DNA of 64,000 nt, from assembly GCA_944739405.2 (NCBI GenBank), contig OX123182.2:91814051-91878050 (forward strand), given 5' to 3'. This document shows positions 62,633 to 64,000 of this stretch, piece by piece. A model generated the notes under the pieces. The model did no database searches and had not been told where the DNA came from. It was given only the letters and a program-made list of their open reading frames with translations. Position 1 is the first letter of the stretch, and each line of letters opens with the position of its first letter. The stretch comes from Euclidia mi (taxonomy: Eukaryota; Arthropoda; Insecta; Lepidoptera; Erebidae). Both the position numbers and the translations under genes were made by a program.

Positions 62633-63633
62633 GGGAAGTTACCTTCCTTCCACTCGACACCACCAAAACGACACCATCGGTGGTGTCGTATGGAATCACT
62701 AGTCCATACGACACCACCGACTAATAGTGAGGTTACCTACATACAAAGTTGTTGATATGAAAACTCCAATTAAGTTCAAGCAGTTTCATTAATGAGGTAT
62801 GTCATTTGATAAAGTTTATATTTATCTGTCACTCAAATGGTCATCTTGACATTGTTCATTGCAATTTGCATATTATTGTCTTTTCGTCCGAATATTTTAA
62901 TTTTTCACAATGGACATGGATACTACTATGTTCACTGTGCTATTACTATTGTATTTAGAAATATATAAATACTTAATAACATAATTTAGAAAGTATGGAG
63001 AGTCAATCAATTTTGAGTTTTCAACCTAAATACCAACTCTCGCCCGATGATGTGTTTGAAATGCAGGATACTCAAGAGTATGTTGTAGAGTGTAGAGATG
63101 ACGACGTCACACCAGACATTTATATGTCCGTGAAAACGCAAACGGAACAAAATATGAAGGATAATTGTACCCAAACGGACCACTCGAGTGATGCTCAGAT
63201 TGTATTAAATACAGCAAAATTGTTGGCTGAAAGTTTTTTTCCCGGAAAAAACACACTAAAAAAAAAGTTCATTAAGGCCTATTACAAGCACGTAACAACA
63301 ATTGTGGACACGCTGCAGGACTAGTTTTCCGGTCCGTTCTTTAATACCTACATAACTACTTACTTCACTGAAATAAAAAAATAATATTTCATAAACTCTG
63401 TTTTATTAATTATCGTTTAACTATAGATAACTTCAAATAATAACTTTGGGGTCGGATCAATGTATGTGATGTTGTCTGATATTTATTTATTTATTTTAAT
63501 GAACTGGGAGCTGTTAGTCAAAAACACGCGTTTCTGGACATCACTAGGGTGGTGTCGTATGGACTAGAGATTCCATACGACACCACGGATGGTGTCATTT
63601 TGGTGGTGTCGAGTGGAAGGAAGGGGAAGTTAC
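62633..63633. mobile_element. 981-bp Mutator-like inverted-repeat transposon with 10-bp target duplication
   Basis: Direct repeats GGGAAGTTAC at 62633-62642 and 63624-63633 flank an element at 62643-63623. The ends are long inverted repeats of about 80-85 bp (CTTCCTTCCACTCGACACCA, then AACGACACCATC and GGTGTCGTATGGAATC) with few mismatches. Each TIR itself folds: GGTGGTGTCGTATGGA is followed by TCCATACGACACCACC. A 9-10 bp duplication with long TIRs is the signature of Mutator-like elements. The interior carries one ORF (62995-63324) and no transposase. Confidence 0.75.
62995..63324 (+). CDS. Unrecognised 109-residue protein inside the inverted-repeat transposon
   Basis: I do not recognise this protein. 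It starts MESQSILSFQPKYQLSPDDV, is acidic in the first half, and has two TQT-type motifs (KTQTEQ and CTQTDHSS). It ends with a basic, probably helical segment (LAESFFPGKNTLKKKFIKAY and YKHVTTIVDTLQD). No transposase triad, zinc finger or membrane segment is visible. An AATAAA-like signal follows (GAAATAAAAAAATAAT, near 63370). It is the only sizeable ORF and occupies a third of the element, which is unusual for a short non-autonomous transposon. It could be a residual exon of an autonomous parent (THAP-type transposon proteins can carry TQT motifs), or a captured host exon. Confidence 0.45.
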   Translation: MESQSILSFQPKYQLSPDDVFEMQDTQEYVVECRDDDVTPDIYMSVKTQTEQNMKDNCTQTDHSSDAQIVLNTAKLLAESFFPGKNTLKKKFIKAYYKHVTTIVDTLQD

Positions 63634-64000
63634 TGGTCCAGGAGATATTGAGGCTGAAAGTCACTATAGATTTTTTCTAATTAGGTACAAAATCGATGAA
63701 TTTACCCTGCCACTGTGTTCTATAGATGTCATTGATGCATTGCGAACATTGCACGCGTGCACTTTTAATTGCGGTTTAAAAAATGTGGCAACTTCAAAAA
63801 GAGATTTCGTTTCCCAGGTATTATTTTTGCTTCGTATAACTTGGTATGATGTCCAAAACGAGTAGACTTCGGTTTAGTGATATGTCTCGCCACAGAGTAC
63901 ATTTTAAAATCCGCGCGCACTCGCGTGATAACCGCTGAGCACATAATTATGTAGTAATATGTAGTGTTCTGTTTACGAAATAAGGGAGAAAACATGAGTA
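63634..64000. other. Right edge, no feature recognised
   Basis: AT-rich sequence. The 76-codon minus ORF at 63765-63995 has no recognisable domain. Confidence 0.5.

Overview
This window is nuclear DNA from an animal, almost certainly a moth or butterfly (Lepidoptera). It has short conserved coding exons with GT..AG introns, and its introns are packed with repeats I associate with lepidopterans: tRNA-headed SINEs, CTAG-ending Helitron-like elements, BEL/Pao elements and small inverted-repeat DNA transposons. Three protein-coding genes can be reconstructed exon by exon. The order or family is an inference; nothing here fixes the species. Layout: (1) 1-4.6 kb, minus strand: the first three coding exons of abnormal spindle (asp/ASPM), with the rest of the gene beyond the left edge. 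Its third intron holds Helitron-like DNA and a minisatellite carrying about 25 copies of a YY1/Pho-type motif. (2) 4.6-12.6 kb: the divergent asp/ZNF598 intergenic region, enlarged by a young BEL/Pao LTR retrotransposon (5091-11792) that kept gag, protease and integrase but lost reverse transcriptase. (3) 12.6-48.1 kb, plus strand: the complete ZNF598 ribosome-collision E3 ubiquitin ligase gene. Nine coding exons join into 815 codons with consistent phases. (4) 50.6-61.8 kb, plus strand: a glycoside hydrolase family 1 gene (six coding exons, 508 residues plus stop) with a signal peptide and both catalytic glutamates, but a TAG in place of a conserved Trp codon. Its introns host a PIF/Harbinger remnant, a Ty3/gypsy element lacking RT, and another inverted-repeat transposon. 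(5) 62.6-63.6 kb: a 981-bp transposon with long inverted repeats, a 10-bp target duplication and an unrecognised 109-codon ORF. The most unusual structure is inside ZNF598. Introns 5 and 6, the two introns flanking the 155-nt exon 6, are each filled by a tandem array. Each array was seeded at the exon-intron boundary just upstream: one has about 35 units of 105 bp containing the 3' part of exon 5 and its splice donor, the other about 122 units of 131 bp containing the 3' part of exon 6 and its donor. The two unit types come from different exons, yet they share an identical 22-bp spacer in opposite orientation. The pre-mRNA would therefore carry dozens of copies of a 22-mer on one side of exon 6 and over a hundred copies of its exact complement on the other. 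That layout could promote looping, back-splicing (circular RNA) or dsRNA. Many very long ORFs on both strands here are only the arithmetic of the 105-bp period and are not genes. A second theme is that both LTR retrotransposons have lost RT-RNase H while keeping gag and integrase-derived sequence between near-identical LTRs, so both look recently mobilised in trans. The gypsy copy inserted exactly at a splice donor, and its target-site duplication rebuilt the donor bases.
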